Positions 63,299-64,000 of a DNA stretch of 64,000 nt are shown in pieces; within the stretch, counting starts at the first letter, position 1, and each line of letters starts with the position of its first letter. The notes beneath the pieces were generated by a model. The model was not told where the DNA came from. It saw nothing but the letters and a program-made list of their open reading frames with translations, and did not search any database. The DNA comes from Burkholderia contaminans (lineage in GTDB: Bacteria > Pseudomonadota > Gammaproteobacteria > Burkholderiales > Burkholderiaceae): contig NZ_CP090640.1 in NCBI RefSeq assembly GCF_029633825.1, forward strand, positions 2,852,001 through 2,916,000, in the 5' to 3' direction. Position numbers and translations under genes: made by a program.

Positions 63299-64000
63299 AT
63301 GGATCTTTCGCTGCTGTTCGCCAATCTGCCGTACCTGCTCATCGGCGCGTTCCCGGATGGGCCGCTCGGCGGTGCCGCGCTGTCGCTGCTGCTCGCGATC
63401 GCGTCGGCGGCAGCCTCGGCCGTGCTCGGCATCGTGCTCGGCGTTGCGATGGCGCTCGCACGCGGCCCGGCGCGCGTGCTGCTGCTTGCGTTCATCGGAT
63501 TCTTCCGCGCGATTCCGGTGCTGATGCTGATTTTCTGGACGTATTTCCTGATGCCCGTGCTGCTGCACATGGATGTGCCGGGGCTCGCGACGGTCGTATG
63601 CGCGCTCGCGCTGATCGGCGGCGCGTATCTCGCGCACGCAGTGCATGCGGGTATCGTCGCGGCCGGCGACGGGCAATGGCAGGCCGGCCTGTCGCTCGGG
63701 CTCACGCGCTGGCAGACGGTGCGCTACGTGCTGCTGCCGCAGGCAATCCGGATCATGACGCCGTCGTTCGTCAACCAGTGGGTCGCGCTCGTGAAGGACA
63801 CGTCGCTCGCGTATATCGTCGGTGTGCCGGAGCTGTCGTTCGTCGCGACGCAGGTGAACAACCGGCTGATGGTGTATCCGGCGCCGATCTTCCTGTTCGT
63901 TGCACTGATCTATCTGGTGCTGTGCACGTCGCTCGACGGTGCGGCACGCTGGCTGCTGTCGCGGCGCCCGCGCGCGGAACGCATCGCTCAGGTGGCGGCC
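63299..64000 (+). CDS. Amino-acid ABC transporter permease (GltK/HisM type), 3' truncated by window edge
   Basis: ATG at 63299 (2 bp after the previous stop) opens a frame that continues past the right edge, 234 codons so far: MDLSLLFANLPYLLIGAF..., with FRAIPVLMLIFWTYFLMPV and the EAA-loop LSLGLTRWQTVRYVLLPQAIRIM. Only the C-terminus is missing. The ATP-binding gene probably follows outside the window. Confidence 0.92.
   Translation, partial: MDLSLLFANLPYLLIGAFPDGPLGGAALSLLLAIASAAASAVLGIVLGVAMALARGPARVLLLAFIGFFRAIPVLMLIFWTYFLMPVLLHMDVPGLATVVCALALIGGAYLAHAVHAGIVAAGDGQWQAGLSLGLTRWQTVRYVLLPQAIRIMTPSFVNQWVALVKDTSLAYIVGVPELSFVATQVNNRLMVYPAPIFLFVALIYLVLCTSLDGAARWLLSRRPRAERIAQVAA

Overview
The window reads as chromosomal DNA of a Burkholderia cepacia-complex-like betaproteobacterium. 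Supporting signs are a very GC-rich sequence with strong third-position GC bias, housekeeping genes typical of a primary replicon (dusA, tRNA-His, lexA, the sulfate ABC operon with cysB, prkA-yeaH-spoVR), and many regulator and MFS genes of the kind abundant in Burkholderia. I see no insertion sequence, integrase, prophage or CRISPR array. The species call is inference; no rRNA is present.

Layout. 1-1224: 3' part of dusA, whose stop codon lies inside the promoter of a tRNA-His gene, followed by a perfect 14-bp inverted repeat, the tRNA and a strong terminator. 1433-3591: a VUT-family membrane protein (minus), then a gene-poor stretch with four plus-strand intrinsic terminators and two highly structured segments that may be small RNAs. 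3592-10059: small metabolic and regulatory genes (DUF695/RraB protein, two VOC proteins, a lipoprotein, a PH-like membrane protein, a GAF-GGDEF diguanylate cyclase, a single-HKD nuclease). 9571-10675: HxlR regulator divergent from a PaaI-type thioesterase, with paired operators. 10823-18587: aldo/keto reductase (tas), an MHS-type transporter plus M20 peptidase divergent from a LysR regulator, then mnmH translationally overlapping a Cys-rich permease. 18624-20378: nodI-nodJ-type ABC exporter. 20715-23102: universal stress protein, DUF2939 protein, and lexA with two SOS boxes and a small downstream gene.

23324-28396: sulfate/thiosulfate import (sbp-cysT-cysW-cysA) with its regulator cysB. 29432-35148: ribose import (rbsB-rbsA-rbsC) ending in one open reading frame that joins a LacI-type repressor to a ribokinase, with a perfect LacI-type operator upstream of rbsB. 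35431-37191: methyl-accepting chemotaxis protein with a C-terminal tether. 37743-42735: prkA-yeaH-spoVR stress/starvation operon. 42968-44272: alpha-ketoglutarate-permease-like MFS.

44359-51374: an agmatine/polyamine island with a LysR regulator, cytosolic agmatine deiminase (aguA), N-carbamoylputrescine amidase (aguB), a PotF-like periplasmic binding protein without its own permease, and two further deiminase paralogues that are predicted to be exported (one Tat, one Tat-lipoprotein). All three deiminases keep the catalytic residues. 52177-61482: a chaperone-usher fimbrial operon (pilin, chaperone, usher, second chaperone, tip-adhesin-like protein) interrupted by a large two-partner-secretion-type protein with an ESPR signal and about 14 GLUG repeats but no TpsB partner. 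61664-64000: polar amino-acid ABC importer (binding protein, terminator, two permeases); the last permease runs off the window.

The most interesting systems are the multi-compartment agmatine deiminase island, the fimbrial operon carrying a GLUG/TPS exoprotein, the structured RNA candidates at 3196-3543, and the tRNA-His leader hairpin.
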